The notes: generated by a model not told the origin, from the letters alone. A DNA stretch of 64,000 bases from Xylogone sp. PMI_703 (GCA_021399445.1 JAJTUQ010000004.1:434001-498000); one strand, 5' to 3'. Numbered from the stretch's first letter, positions 36,458-50,493 are shown. Translations and numbers: made by a program.

Positions 36458-37078
36458 GAAGAAAGTCTGCTATTATCAGTTTTGTTAAGTCTCTAGGTTG
36501 GTGAGCCCACAGGGGCTTAACCTCAGCCTTTAGGCAGTATACAAGTGGTATTATACAACTTACTAACCCACTCTAGCCACAAGCCAATGTGATAATATAA
36601 ACAAACCAGACTATTCACATGATAAGGTCAATTTAAGCAAGTGACCCTTTTTCAGTGACTATGTAATAAAATAATAAATTTAACAAAATTTATATTTATT
36701 ATTTGAAGTTTCAAACTTTTAACAAATCTTAATAATATTCTTTTTCTTAAACTCATTATATCAATTAGTATTAAAAGCAAGATCAAAGTAAATATTTAGT
36801 AAACTCTATCAAATGCTATAAAAGTCTTATTCTCTCAAGTAAAATATTTATAAAAATTTCATAAGTACAGCGAAAGTGAAAGTGAGATATACAATATACA
36901 TGTATATCAGAAAAGGTTGATCAGTTGGAAGAATTTTATAAGCCAATATAGTTGCTGTTATCGGTATACTAGTTTATTGAAGATAACTGGTCGTGCCTTT
37001 TTACTCCTGTGTTAAACTCATTCCAAATTTCCCTTGCATTCACTATTTTAGAATATTATAGCCAGCAAACTATGAGTT
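36458..37078. other. AT-rich spacer between convergent P450 and CoA ligase genes
   Basis: 620 bp, very AT-rich between 36640 and 36900. No gene or repeat recognised. Confidence 0.6.
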
Positions 37079-39017
37079 CTACTGAGAGCTTTCAGTCTCA
37101 TGTTCAGTTTGAGCTTGTGCGCGAAGAATTCTACGCATAATTTTTCCTGACTGTGAATGGTTAGAAGGATAGTACACCTGAGGCAACAGGGTCACTAACC
37201 GGTGTTCGAGGTATACTCTCTAAAAATCGGACCCCTCCACTGAGCCATTTGATCTTAGAGGTGTTTGGGGCCATATAGTCCAGGACTTCTTGGGCAGAGA
37301 GACTCGAGCCAGGCTTACGCACGATATACGCTCGGGGTAGTTCAGTATCTTCCCTAAATTCGTATTAGACACTACTATGGACACTGTTTAGAACAGATCT
37401 TGCTTACATTTTCACTCCCACGACGCCGGCATCAATGATTTCAGGGTGTTCTAAGAGGATGGCTTCTAGTTCTGCAGGTGCAACCTGGGCTCCCTTGACT
37501 TTAATAAACTCCTGGTAGGGTTGCGTTAATCATCGAAACAAATACGACGCCGGGGAAATAACCTTTAACCTGTCAACAATATGATATCGTCCATCACTAT
37601 CGCGGATAGCGATATCGCCAGTCCTTAACCACCCATCTTCGGTAATAACGTCTTTCGTGGCCTCGGGGGCATTCCAGTAGCCTTTCATGACACTTGGTGC
37701 CCTACACCACAGCTCTCCTCTCTCTTTATCTGGCATTCTTGTGGTGCCATCTTCGCTCATGATCATGGCCTCGCAATTAGGTGCGAGCTCTCCAGCTGCA
37801 GCTGAGTCAGACCACTCATTGGGATTCCACATGATAGGAAGACCAGACATTCTGTGACAAGATCAGCTACATGTGAAATAAGACGGGGAATGTAGCCTAT
37901 ACTCTGTAAGTCCAAAAGCCTGCTTCAAGTTTACTGTTCCCTTCGGCCAAAGCTGTTCAAATGCCTCCGCCTGCTCACGTGCTAGCGGTGCTGCAGCACA
38001 CATAACCTCCCGCACACTACTCAGATCATACTTACCAAGTCGAGCTTGGGTGTCCTTCGAAATTCCTACGATAATGGGGGGAACCGCTACAAGGTCAGTC
38101 ACTCGGAATTTTTCAATACTCGAGAGCATATGATGTCGATCAAAGTCGCGCATAATATACGTTAGGACCCGGCGTTGCGGAGCAGTAGTAACGTATACAA
38201 TAGTAGCCAAGCCGTGATAGATAGGGAGGCAACAAAGCCAGCGGGTAGCATGACGCGCTTTTGAAGCCAACCTCGCTCGCTGAGTATCAAGGTCAAACAT
38301 ATGGTTCATTTGCATAGCGTTGGCTACAAGGTTATGATGTGTCAGTTCGACTCCCTTCGGGAGTCCACTAGTTCCAGAGGAGTAGAGCAGCATGGACGTG
38401 TCATCTGCCTTAAGATTAATGGGCGCATCTTCCCAATTGAAATCAATGACATCCTGGGGGGAAGCTAAGATCGAGAACCAGTGTCTCAGCCCATTGGGTG
38501 TCTTCTGCGTCTGCGATTCCTGGAACCCTCGCTGCAACACGAAGATATTCTCTTTTGCCAATGATACTGGCTCAGGGAGTGATGTAATGCTCTCAAGGAC
38601 TGTCCCAGCGGCATCTTCTTCACTGAGAAGGAAGCGTGGTAGAACACTTTTCATCTGAGCAGTAAGCTCCCGCGGCACAGATCGCGGGTTTGCAGGCACG
38701 TAAATTCCACCGGACATCAGAATGCCCAGAATGATGATAGGCAAAAAGATGTTGTTCCGAGACACAAGCATCACCCGATCGCCTTTCTGTAGTCCATTTC
38801 GTCGGAAGCCGATAGCCAGGCGTTTTGACCACTCCCGGAGCGAACTCAGGGTAATCTGGAAGTCATCGGGCGCTGTGGTATCGACGTATAGAAGTGTATC
38901 AGGCAGAGGCTTGGTGGGTGATGGAAAGATGAAGGATGGTATCGATGTGCGGGGAGTTGGGACGATCCAACGTGACCGATCTGGCTTGCTAAGAGACGAC
39001 AGAGCTGCAGTGACCAT
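37079..39017 (-). CDS. 4-coumarate:CoA ligase-like acyl-CoA synthetase (five exons)
   Basis: Minus-strand exons 39017-37903, 37851-37563, 37511-37408, 37353-37200, 37150-37079 (577 aa); the four introns are 49-54 nt with GT-AG ends, and all junctions keep frame. ANL-superfamily enzyme: P-loop-like [16 protein letters not shown], then [24 protein letters not shown], the hinge VDRLKEFIKVKG and the C-terminal catalytic lysine motif IPRTPSGKIMRR. It activates a carboxylic acid via acyl-AMP to the CoA thioester. There is no SKL-type peroxisomal C-terminus (it ends SSQ), so likely cytosolic. With ACAD and ECH in the cluster it could feed a polyketide or fatty acid into CoA-bound chemistry or to the NR-PKS starter domain (inference). 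Confidence 0.88.
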
Positions 39018-39734
39018 GATGAGTGCAGAAGTACGTCAACCCGGGACACACTAGTTCAGTCGTACAGATTGATAGGAGGTGTTCGCTTGTTTCTGACAAT
39101 GTAGGCTATATTATCATGGGAGATATCATACTTGAAGTTGCGCCAGAGAGAGTACAGGGCAAAAATAAGAGTCGTGGTGGGATTAGATTTGCTCAGGGCC
39201 GCACCTACCAGCCACGATGACTCGGGTTCCTGTCAACTCGGTTTAGAAGGGTCTTACTTACAAAGCTCAGCATTACACTTGTTTCACACTTATCTACCTG
39301 TAATCAACAGATGGTATTCGATATTTAGTATAGTATATCGCAAGGAAATAATGAATTTATACCTTTTATAAATTACATAAGGCTGTCAAACTATGAAACT
39401 ACTCGACTTTGACAGAAACTATTACAGTGTTTAGGAAAATAGGAATGGACAGAAGAGAGAAGAGCATAGTTTAGAGAGACAGCACCGGCAAAATATTCAG
39501 AGTTTACCTATGAATCATACTTATCCTTAACAACGCTCCCTTTTCTATCCTCTGTCACTTTTTTCATTTCGATATTTTTTTGTATATCCTAAATGCTATT
39601 AGAACGAAGCATAACTGAAATCTCTAATCTCTATTCTGTATCTAAATGATATAATACACTCTTGTCTGATATAACACAAACATTCTATGATATTATCAAT
39701 GAGTACTCGAAGCCACACGATACTTTCCATGTAA
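39018..39734. other. intergenic region between CoA ligase 5' end and NR-PKS 3' end
   Basis: About 717 bp, AT-rich in its second half, with two cluster motif sites (39219-39244). No gene. Confidence 0.6.
39219..39244. promoter_or_regulatory. two cluster motif sites upstream of CoA ligase
   Basis: GACTCGGGTTCC at 39219-39230 and AACTCGGTTT at 39235-39244, direct orientation, with ACTCGG cores 16 nt apart, the same register as the pair before the reducing PKS. About 200 bp before the ligase start. Confidence 0.55.
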
Positions 39735-42700
39735 TTATAATCCCACTCTCTCTGCAAGCCATTTATATCCTTCGTCTACTGCCCCTGCGGCCTCACCCAC
39801 CATTAACTTACGATATAAATCAAATAGATGTGGAACACCCTTCACAACCACTAGCCTACTGTCCAGAACCCTCTTCTCTTGTAGTGCATTAAAGGTTCGA
39901 CGCGCCTGATCAATCGGTATCAAGTCGTCGGCGTCTGTATGTAAAAGAAACGTCGGAACTTTGTATATGCCTTTGCGGATCTGGGCCAGCGGAGAGATTT
40001 GCTGGATTTGCTCCAGTGGTGGCTGTGGGAGAATGGGCGGTGATGCGGAAAACGCTGGATTAGAAGATGCGAGTGTCCGTGTCGGGAGACCATTTATGAT
40101 GGTAGGTAAAACCTGGCCACGCCAGTTATTGTGTAGTACAATACGAGAGCGTGGGTCCGAGGGTGCCATCCAGCCACCTGCGGCTGCTGTCGTTGGAGGC
40201 ACGTTGTATGAGGCAATCTAGGTAATAGTAAGTACTAGTATTAATCACAGTAGTGAGGGAGTCTAACAGGATGGTCTCGCACTCCTTCAAGCAAGTCATA
40301 TGAGACAGCAGCTTGTTTGGCAGAATCGTTGGGATAGTTCGGCACAACCCAACCTATATAAAATTCATTAGGTTCAAAGTACGATTGATTGATTGGATAT
40401 GAGGGTTACTCACACTCATCCTCGTAGTCTGTAGGACAATAGAATGCGAAGATCGCATTAGGCGGAGAAAGGCCAGCATTAACTGTTGTCCATGCTGTAG
40501 TCATAGCTATTGTCCCTCCAGTTGACCAGCCCACAACGACAAGTCTCTCGCTGTCTACCTTAATATCAGGACGGCCGAGACTGAGAGCTGGGAGCTGGTA
40601 TCGTGCCCACTGGATAGCATCGCGCACATCTGTCATAGCTCCATTTTGTATATCAATCTCAGGGCATAAACGGAAGTCAATGCTGATTGGTAGGAAACCA
40701 AGACGCACTAGCTCAGCTGTCTGTTTTGGCCGGACATCCTTTCGTGACAACATGATGTGGCCTCCTCCGTGGATCATTAAAGCTAGCAGCATATTAGCAG
40801 GAGGTTCAAGTTATGAATTTGACTCAAGGAGCGCTACCAATTGGCCTTTTAATTTCCGTACTTAAAACAGTAGGAGGATAATATAAATCAGCAAATAGAG
40901 AGGTTTGACCCACCTGCTTGTATAAGACTGTTTGTTCTGTCACATGAGGACCCTCGATTGTTTTGCCAGGGCGCGCTTCTTGCTGGAATGCAGTGATGAT
41001 GCGCAGAGTATTAGACTCCTCTGTATTTCCAGCAGTCCAGGTTACATGTTTATATCCAGCAGAGCGCAGACTGCGTTCCCAGAAGAACTCGTCTGCAAGC
41101 ACATGGTCACGACCATCCTTGTAGAACCACCAGCCATCTAACAAGCCAAAAACCAAGTCAAACCAGAACATGTTGCGAGTAAACTCTACAAGCGCGAGGA
41201 AACCATCTTGTCGTAGCATTGAACGTATATTGCGGCCCGAGACGGTTAGATCGCTGGTAGCATGAATACAGTTGGTTGAGACGATGGCATGGTATTTACC
41301 CAAGTGTTTCTGTTCAGGCTGCTTCTCGATATCGACCACGGCGTAAGACATGTACTCACGTCCCGTCATTTTCCGCTGCATTTGCCCAACCAGTGCGCTT
41401 GAGATATCCGTGAACGTATAGTGGAAAGGGATTTTCAACTTTGCTAGGTGCTCCACTAGGTACTTCGTAGTCCCACCTGTACCACCACCCAGTTCGAGGA
41501 TCTCGAACACTTCTCCTCTTGCTGGGGCAGCCATGGCCCGTGAGAAGTAGGTTCCTAGTTGCTTCGTGACAGATGCGTACATTGGACCGTTTGTGTAAAC
41601 ATCCTCAAGCAATTTTCGGTTGGCAGGTGGCCTGAAAAGTAGCATAAGGGCATCTTCCTCTCCGGTGAGGCATTGGGCCAGCTTGGAGCCTGTTATGTGT
41701 AATAACTTATGCTCTGAGGCATGTTTAGGGAAATCTTTTAAGATTTGGTTAAATAGGGCCTCAGAAGACGTTGGGTCAACAGGCTTGCTTGTCCTGAATT
41801 TACCATCATCTCGGATTTGAATGAGCTCGCCATCTTGTAGAATGTTGTAAAGTTGCGCTACTAATAGGTCATGCTTTGGTAGGGTTTGGATCTTGGGCAG
41901 CTTGGTACCGGCACTCATAGATGCTAATTTGGTTCCTAGGCTACTAAATGCCTCCACGACGTATGCAAGCACAAGACGAGCCTGCGCCGGGTAGACCCGG
42001 CTCCAGAATCCGGCAAAGCCAAACTCTTTTGCATAAGTATCATAATCACGACATATCTCTTGAAAAGCTTCCTGTGCGTTTGTAATGGATGACTGGCCTG
42101 AAACATCTTTCACGTTGGTCGACTTCTGAGCAATGAGGTCATGTTGCTTAGGTATTGCTCTTAGATTGGGGAAGACCATCTCGAAGAATTCACGAAAAGT
42201 AGTGTCATTAGTGACCTTAGTCGCATCAATATGGACACCGAAGTCCTTCTCAATATCGCTGACAACTTCCATGCACAACAGTGAGTCCATCCCTGCCTCG
42301 GCGAGAACTACGTCGTCGGTCATATCATCATCCCTCTCAAGACTCTTCTTAACAAGGTCCGACAAAGCCCGATAGCTATCATCAATCTCATCATTGCCAA
42401 CACTAGTTGATGTGGCGGAGGAAACAGTATCGGAGTCCTCGTCGCTGAATGGGCCCTCGCTTTCGTGAGCTGATTGGGGTCGAGTCTCAGCGGTCTCTTC
42501 ATTAATCGAATACCCTTTAACTCTGCGGCGGAGATACTCAACAACAGCGTTAACGTCTCCCATACCGGTAAAATCATCGAGAGGGATGTCGACGTCAAAG
42601 GTCTTCTGGATATCACTCAAGACCTCTGTGACCATCAGTGAGTCAATACCAAGTTGATCCGGAGTCGTATTTCCATTGATCTCTTTCACATCAACATCCA

Positions 42701-45700
42701 CCACCTTGCTGAGCATGATCTTGACGGCATTTAGTAGCTCGTCCAAGTCGACTGATACCTGGGGAGGTTGCTGTACCTTAAGAGGTGCAACACTCTTTGG
42801 TGGCGTACGGAAGATGGGAATCGGGGTTGCTGTAACCTTGGATGTGAGCCGTTCAGACGTTGGTATAGTCCCACCACCTACATTATTGGCACTGGATAAT
42901 ACCCTTGCCAAAGAATTCATGGCAACTTTGGTAAAATGTGCCCCTAAAATATATACAGCGAGCTCTTTGGTGTCCGTGTCAAAGACGAAGATATCATTGA
43001 CAACATTTCTCTCTCCGACCCTGGTGAAGCTTGAATAGACAGTCCAGCTGTTTAATTCAGGATCCATAGTTCCAAAAGCAGATGTCGGTTGAATCTTCTC
43101 TAACTTGGTGCATACATAAACTTCATCATCACCGCATTGACTTAGTGCATTAACATGCAAGCCCGAAACCTGAACAAAGTTGTCGACCATGAGTGGATGA
43201 TATGCAGTGTCTCTTGGGATTCCGGAATCATTACGAGGTAGATGAACCAGGCCTACCACTTCGTGATCTCTCGCCGCAATTCTCTGCACACCCTTGTAGA
43301 AGGAGTCATAATGGACCACCTTCTCAAATGCTTTGTAGATAACTGATGAGCCCTGCATAGATGTTGCTTTGGGATCACGGACAAGTTCTTGAATTCGATC
43401 ATATCCAATGAGACGGCCGTAACGAATAAATTCATTACTCAGAGCCTTGCTTCTTGAATTTTGTATGATAACAGTCCCGGAGGCATGCGAGGTTACACTA
43501 GGTGAACCATCGGCCAACCTACTCGAGAACTCAAACGTCCACGCTGGTCCATCTGCTCTTTCCACCTTCAATGTCAGTAAGCGATTGCTAGCAATTCCAA
43601 GAGGGGCTTTGATCTCAAGGTTCTCCATTGCGAGGAGGTGAGCATTCGTGAGGTCATCTTCTATGGCTTTAATTCCACGTGCCACTAACTCCAGATAGAG
43701 GGGAGCTGGGCAGAGAGGGTTATTTAGTACTCTATGGCCTTGGACGAAAACCCGATATTCATTGAACTGAGGATTGAATAAGAACTCAGCACCAGAACTT
43801 GTTATTCCCACTTTGGTCATAAAACTTGGAGAAACAGTAATCACTCGCTCTGGTGCTGGTGCCGGCGCCTCAGCGACAGGTTGTGCGTAATCAATCCACT
43901 CGAGCCAGTGTCGCGTCTTCTCGAATTGATATGGAGGAAGCTGCAGGAATTTGTAATCACTGCTTTGATTGTCGTGGAATGGCCAAAATTTGACATTTTG
44001 AGCACCTTTCTGCAGATCCAGGGTGATTTTTGCTAGAGAGTCCAGAGAGTTAGGGGTGCTGAAATTAGCTGGGTGAAAGTCGTGCCCAGTTATGTCATCC
44101 AGCGCACGACGTATCATGTTGGTGATAGATGAGTTCATTCCTGCTTCGACCCAGGAGCAAGTTCCGAGACGGCTAGCAATCCTTTGAACTGCTTGACCGA
44201 AGTAAACAGGCTCACGTGAATGGCCTGTTACAAGCGGAGCAGTGATATCACTCCAACTTTCCCCATCAGAACATGTCTCAAGTGGAATTTGTGGTTTCTC
44301 ATATTCAAAAGACTTGGCCAACTCCAAAAGTCCTGGTAAAATCGGCTCCGTAAATTGAGAGTGGAACCCGTATGGGACATTTAATACCTTCCACTTGGCA
44401 ATGCCTAGGCTCTTCTCTGCGGACAAGTATTCTTCTACAGCTTTGATGGAACCTGCGGAGCCAACAAGAACGTAGCTGGTAGGCCCATTGTAACAAGCAA
44501 TCTCGACACCAAGTGTCTCGGCATTGATTGAAGACATAACCTTTGAGATTATCTCAGGAGTCGTTTCAATAGAGATCATGGAGCCACGTTCTTTACCCCA
44601 GTGGGTGTGCATGAGAGCAGCGCGGCCTACGACGAGCTCCAGTCCGTGTTTCAATGGCAGAGAGCCAGACACACATAACGCAGTAAGCTGTCCGAAGCTA
44701 TGACCAATAATAGTGTTCACTTCGAGTCCAGAATCCATCCATGCTTTGGCCACGGAATATTGGACGGAGAAGAGCATGCTATGAAGGCTTACAACACTCT
44801 CAATTGGTTGCGAGACAAAAATCTCAGGGAAAATGCTTGGATATCCCAATTGCTGCAGCATAGTATCGCATTGTTCAAGATGGAATCTGAGACGGCTCGA
44901 GCTCTTATAAAGCTCAATGGGTAAGCCTACGGTATTGCTGACTTGACCGCCGAAGGCTAGCACAACAGGCCGTCTATCGCTTGCTCTTATTCCATAAGAA
45001 ATGCTTCCTGATAGTGCTCCTTCAATCTCAACCCGGAGATCTGAAAGCCGTGCAACAGTTGTAGTGAAGATATTTGGATGGTTGCGGTTCTGAGTCTTGT
45101 GTAGGCTGAAGGCGATGCTGCCTAGGATATTCTGTTTCTCGTCTTCTGACTCCACCTTAATGACATACTCAAGCAGTCTCTGCAGGTATGAATTTAAGCT
45201 ACTAACTGTATGAGCAGCAACATAAATTGGGTATTTCGGTGACCCTTGGCTCACTACACTCGTGCCATTGGTAATTGTAGGCACTGTAGCAGTTGGCGCT
45301 TGACAGACGATCATTGCTGCATTGCTTCCAGCAGCACCATAATTATTTACACAAGCCGCTAAGAATCTTGCATTCCAGTCTTGTGAGACTAGAGGGATGT
45401 CCATCTTACGCTCAGTGAGAGAACCGATTTTTGGATTTATGGAGACGAAATTCGCTTGAACTGGAATTGTGCGGTGCTGCATCATGAGAAGCGTCTTAAT
45501 AAGGCCAGCAACACCAGAGGTGGCCTCAGTATGGCCAATATTGGCCTTAATTGAACCAAGGTACAATGTTTGCTCTCTATTTGGACCTCCAAAGACCTGC
45601 TGAATGCTATCGCACTCTATGGGATCGCCAACAGGCGTTCCAGTCCCATGGGCCTCGACGAAGCTGATTTCCATTGGATTGATACCAGCCAGACGTGTGA

Positions 45701-47798
45701 CCCTTTTGTACAATGCAACCTGGGAAGCTGAGTATGGAACTGTGATTGGTACCGCATTGTGATTTTGATTCACGGCAGTCGCTAAGATAACACCCTGGAT
45801 ATTATCCCGATCTGCCACCGCGGTGGATAATTTCTTCAGAACGACAAGACCTACACCCTCACCTCGGCAGTACCCATCTGCTCTTGAATCAAATGATTTG
45901 GTAGCCCCGGTAGGACTAAGGAATGAAGCAGCCATCAGATTTTGGTAAAAGTTTACATTGGTAAAAATATTTGCTCCTCCAGCAACGGCCTGAGAGCAGT
46001 CTCCAGCCATGAGTGCCTTGCAAGCAGCGTCGATAGCGACTGCCGAAGAAGAGCAGGCAGTGTCATAGGTTACAGAAGGGCCTGACCAGCCAAAGTAATG
46101 GCTGATCTTCCCGCTAAGGAAAGCTCGAAGAGTTCCTAGTGAAGAGTAAGCTGTTGGTGGGTGGGAAGCGACGTTGTCATTATAATCCGATGCACAGACC
46201 CCGATGAAGCAACCAATGTCATCTTCAACATCCTCTAGCTTGCTGAAGTACCCAGATGATTGCATAGCCTGATATGCAACCTCGAGAAGTAATCTCTGTT
46301 GAGGATCCATCTGCGCGGCTTCCCGAGCTGACTTCTTGAAGAAGCGGTGATCAAATGCATCCACGTCTCGGACAAAATTGCCCCAGAAGCGTTTGTCTGA
46401 TTTAACTGTCCTGCGAAGATTCTTGGTAGGAAACCGGGACTCCGGTACCTCTTCAACCATTGATGACCCAGTCCGGATCAGCTCCCAGAATTCACTCAGG
46501 GAGTCAGCTCCAGGGAACTTGCAAGCCATCCCGACAATAGCAATGGCATTAGGAGGGTAACTGAATTCGAAGGTTTCTTCAGGCGTATCTATATTGGGGC
46601 TGTTTACAGAGAATGTTGAAGACTGGAAGTTAGAGACAAGATTGCTCAAGTTGGTAACCCGCAGGTTGAGATCATTGGTCAGCGACTTTGGCACGAAGTT
46701 TACCACACTAGCCGTTACAACGTTGGAGTAACCAGCCGCAGCAAAGTCGGTAACAGCAGCTGTAACACATGTGTCCCAATTAAATCTTTCTGTTAGGATA
46801 GACCGAAGACCAATCTCATGGAGAGGACGGCTAGTAATCTTTTCTCCATAAATAGGTGACCTGAGTGGCAGGACGAGTCTGTCAGCGTTGGGTAACTGGA
46901 GTCCAGAATCAGATTCACAGAATCGAAGTAATGTCTGGAAGCTATTCTTAAGAGCTGGTGAGTGATAACGTCCGTGCAAACCAGTGTCTTTGACGGCATA
47001 TCCTTGTGATACCAAGGAGTTCATAAGGTCAGCTGCCAGATTCGTTGGTAGAGTTATCGTCACACAATTCGGTTCACTGACTACAGATACGTATGCCTAA
47101 AATATGTAAGCAGTGGACACAGTTATAGAAAATAATGCAAGAGGACTCACATCTGTATAAGTCGTCAAGATTTCTTTGATACCAGCTTTGCCATTATCCA
47201 TCCGCCAGCGAACAGCAAGACAAGACGTCTCTCTGCGTATATCCGGCTCTATAGCATCCAAGTCGACTGCCGCGCCTATGCATAAGGCTAAGCGTAATGC
47301 CACTGATGCGTACATATTAAGTTCCTTGATATTTGTCGACAACGAAAGTGCGGATGCCATCAAAAATCCGGTGCATAGACCCTGAGCCTCAATAGGCTTG
47401 ATATACTCCACAGATTTATCTATAGAATCTAATGTTGTGGTCTTCTGCGGGAATTCATAGTGGAAATACAGTAAGTGCTGTATAATAACGGTCAGGGGTG
47501 CAAGTAAGATATTGAGACATGTGTCTGACTGTTTTGGCAGTTGCCCATTCTCGATCCAATTTAGTAGGGCGGTAATAGGGTTCGTCAGAGTGACCTTGCC
47601 AAAACGTGGCTCGAAGTGGACAAGCTTATCTGTCCATCTTGGAAGATCTCTAATTGCTTGCAAGAAGTCTAGTAGTCGTGGATCTTGGATCAAGAATTCC
47701 CGTAGCTGGATCAAGAGGTCCGGTGATGGCCAAGTGGTGAGTTGAGGGCCGAGAAGGACTAGTGAAGGTGCTGCTTTCATTGTTGCGTGTGTAGACAT
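39735..47798 (-). CDS. non-reducing polyketide synthase, SAT-KS-AT-PT-ACP-ACP-CMeT-TE
   Basis: Minus-strand exons 47798-47151, 47096-40838, 40782-40414, 40353-40268, 40217-39735 (2614 aa). SAT: GLCTG with Cys142. KS: DTACSSS, EAHGTGT and KANIGH are all intact. Malonyl-AT: GHSFGQ. PT: GHRVLNNPLCP histidine region and PLMVDNFVQ aspartate region. Two ACPs: GIDSL and GMDSL. C-methyltransferase: LELGGGTGG. C-terminal alpha/beta-hydrolase/esterase-type release domain: HGGGH, GWSTGG nucleophile, and late Asp (DADD) and His (VPHLF). This layout is that of synthases making C-methylated orsellinic-type acids (MpaC/AusA-like groups), so a methylated aromatic acid is expected. It is a likely partner of the reducing PKS (through SAT) and of the A-T-R reductase. 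One motif site lies upstream. Confidence 0.92.
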
Positions 47799-49108
47799 AA
47801 TTCTAGAGAGGGCTCGTGTTGAATGACCTAGCTAGAATGTCTATCGGGGTGCATTCTATTATGATGGCTCTTATTAATGTTTACTTCGGACTTGTACGGG
47901 CTCTGATTAGGAATGGGCGCTAATCAAGAGCTCGAACCGAGTTGGGTCCCCTTAATCTGAGACGAATTAGGTCACCTACCAGTCACATCCTGAAGAATTC
48001 AAGATTAGTGTACATCATTAGTAGCTTCTCGCACTCATCTCACTGTTTCATTACTATTAACAATCTTAGGGGTAGCTAATTAAACCCATAAGCTTTCCTT
48101 GGCGGCCATATCATACAATCTACCATGCAATTTGCATGGAAATAAAGTTTATATATCTTAGTGTGTATATTCATCAAATTTGATAAAATCTCGGCTTATC
48201 TATAATAATTCTACAATTTCGCCCTCTCCCCGAGATGGTTTACAAGGGTATCGCAAGAGCAATATCCATGTGCAAGCGCAGTGAGAATGCAGAACAACAA
48301 TGACACAACTAGTAGAAAGTAAAAAGAAAAATATGTGTGTCCCCTCGCAAATTATTATGGCAAGGGTCACAGGTTATAATCATTATAAAATTTGATAGCT
48401 TGGCTGTTAGTCAGATCTGTGAAGATCTAAGTATAATGCAATGAAATCAGCACCGTATTTGACGGCAGTTACGGTACTCGTGGGCTCTCGTTATCCCGTT
48501 TTCCTCTAGGGCAGCACTACTGAACGCAATTAAGTTTCGGCTTGATTTCGTATGAGCTAGTAAACTGGATGGCAAAACTAGTCTCCGAGCTTGGCAAACA
48601 CAAGCAACTGCTAAGGAAAGATAGTCGTGATGACTGCTAAAAATTGTTTCGGTTAAAGGAGCTAGACGTGGGGGGCGTAATTTTTTGCTAAATTACAGGA
48701 AAGCCGGGTGATATAATCAAATTCGGATAAAAGTTGTATAGGGCTATTATCGGAAATGAGAAAGCATGAGCGATTGGCCCGAGATATGACATATTCTTCT
48801 TGCCTCTTATTTGGCGAGGAGGTACCGAACCCTGAAGTAATACCTGGCAACATTGTCATGGTTTTTGACAGCCCCCCTGATCAAGACCTATCCCTGACTT
48901 CTGGAGGTGTCGGGTGTATGGATTTGCTATCCTCGTTAGGCTGTAAGCGCGGGACGCATTTAGTCTAGTATGCTATGTTAACTACCTGTAAAAAGATATA
49001 TAGTATTAAAAGTTGATTGCTAGCTGTCCTAGTCAACGAGAAGAGCCTTGGCCCCTTGGCGTTGAATAACAGAAACCTTTCATTTATTCACTAACCACAA
49101 GATCTATC
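47799..49108. other. divergent intergenic region, NR-PKS and MYB gene
   Basis: 1.3 kb. One cluster motif site near the NR-PKS; a partial GGCCCGAGAT at 48776-48785 may be a weak copy. No gene supported. Confidence 0.6.
47934..47943. promoter_or_regulatory. cluster motif site upstream of NR-PKS
   Basis: GAACCGAGTT, running into GGGTCCCC, 136 bp before the start codon. A weaker match than most because one C of CCCGAG is A. Confidence 0.4.
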
Positions 49109-50493
49109 ATGAGCGTGGGACAGCCTGCCCGTATACGGAGATGGTGGAATGAGGAGGAAGACCGCATCTTGCGTGAGGCCGTGTCCGCCCAGGGTATGTA
49201 CAAATTATTTTCATGCTGTACTCCCGAACACAAATCTAAACTATACTGTCTAGCGACGGATGGTACCCTCAATGACTGGAACCGGGTCGCCTCCAAGCTG
49301 CCAGGTAGATCAAACAAGGACTGTCGAAAACGGTGGGCAAAGATTAGTACCAACGTGAAGAAGGGTGCTTGGGATGTGGCAGAAGACAAGAGGCTTTGGG
49401 CCGCAGTTAAACGGCATGGTCTCTGGTATGCATATTCCATCTTTAACAGCTTTACAACCACCGAAGGCTCATATCTAACACTGCCATAGCTGGGCGGAAA
49501 TTGCACAGGAAGTGGGGACACGGCACGCAGATCGTAAACGCCCTATATCTCCTCAGATTATTACATACTAACATTATTAGAGTGCGCAAAGCGCTGGCAG
49601 CACTCTCTGAATCCTGCTGTGATACACAGCAAGTGGGAGAGCGAGGACGACGAGAAATTACTTAGTGCAGTGGCAGAGTATGGGCGATCCTGGAGTCGGA
49701 TTAGTGACGAGAAGTTTCCCAATCGATCTCCCACAGATATCAAGAACAGGTTCACCACAAATCCATATTTCATTTAATTGAGTTTCGGCTAACAGGAACG
49801 CAAGGCACGCACTACTCCTACGGAGACGCCATTCAGAATGGCAGAAAACGCGCAAAGACACCATGGAGATGAGCGTCGAAGAGACGCTTGAGGCCGACGA
49901 GTATTCAGATGAAAGCAATTCAAATGATTGGAGTAAATCTTCACCCTTCAAATTTACAGGAGCATGATAACTAAAGAAAGCTTAAAGGTACCGAGCTACC
50001 CAACAACGCGAGCATCGAGCCCGACAAGATGGTGTCCACCGATGGAGTCGACTTTACTCAGATGACAGTGCCTGATCCAAACTGGATACAACTAGCAGAA
50101 AACTGCGGCAACCTTCCAGTAGATCAAGATCACAACGCACTAGAAGCACATCACACGTCCCTGGCTTGGGACTACTTGAATCTCGACTGTCCCGTGCCCG
50201 CTTTGACGGCGGCGTTGACTGCCCCAGGTACTACCGTGGCAACACCCAATTTCTCTGATGATCCTCTCGCAGATTCCGACCAGTACGCAAATTTCCAGTC
50301 GCTGGCCTGTAAGCCGGAAACCACAGGCCTACCGACCATGTATGATTCCGCATCAACCCTCGATAACCCGGCCTCATCCAACTCTTCTACAATCACTCTG
50401 ATCATCCGAAATCTCCAGCCTCACACGCTAGGGAAAATCCTGGACACCTTATATCGAGATGGCGCCGAATACAAGCTCGATGTCCAGCGGTAA
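49109..50493 (+). CDS. three-repeat MYB-type DNA-binding protein (six exons)
   Basis: Proposed exons 49109-49193, 49254-49425, 49490-49533, 49581-49749, 49796-49932, 49988-50493 (370 aa); all introns are 46-64 nt with GT-AG ends, and phases agree. Three MYB/SANT repeats with spaced tryptophans: WWNEEEDRIL...DWNRVASKL...CRKRWAKI; AWDVAEDKRLW...CWAEIAQEV...CAKRWQHSL; KWESEDDEKLL...SWSRISDEKF...DIKNR. An acidic linker (DEYSDESNSND) and a Ser/Thr/Asp-rich C-terminal region resembling an activation domain follow. Nuclear sequence-specific regulator expected. It flanks the NR-PKS divergently, so it may be a second cluster regulator or the first gene outside the cluster. The last junction (49932/49988) is the least certain. 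Confidence 0.8.

Noticed and set aside
41240..41260. GGCCCGAGAC inside the NR-PKS as a motif copy
   Set aside because: Coding sequence and it lacks the final GT; a chance partial match.
48756..48968. 70-codon frame upstream of the MYB gene
   Set aside because: No recognisable domain and it lies in an AT-rich promoter region.
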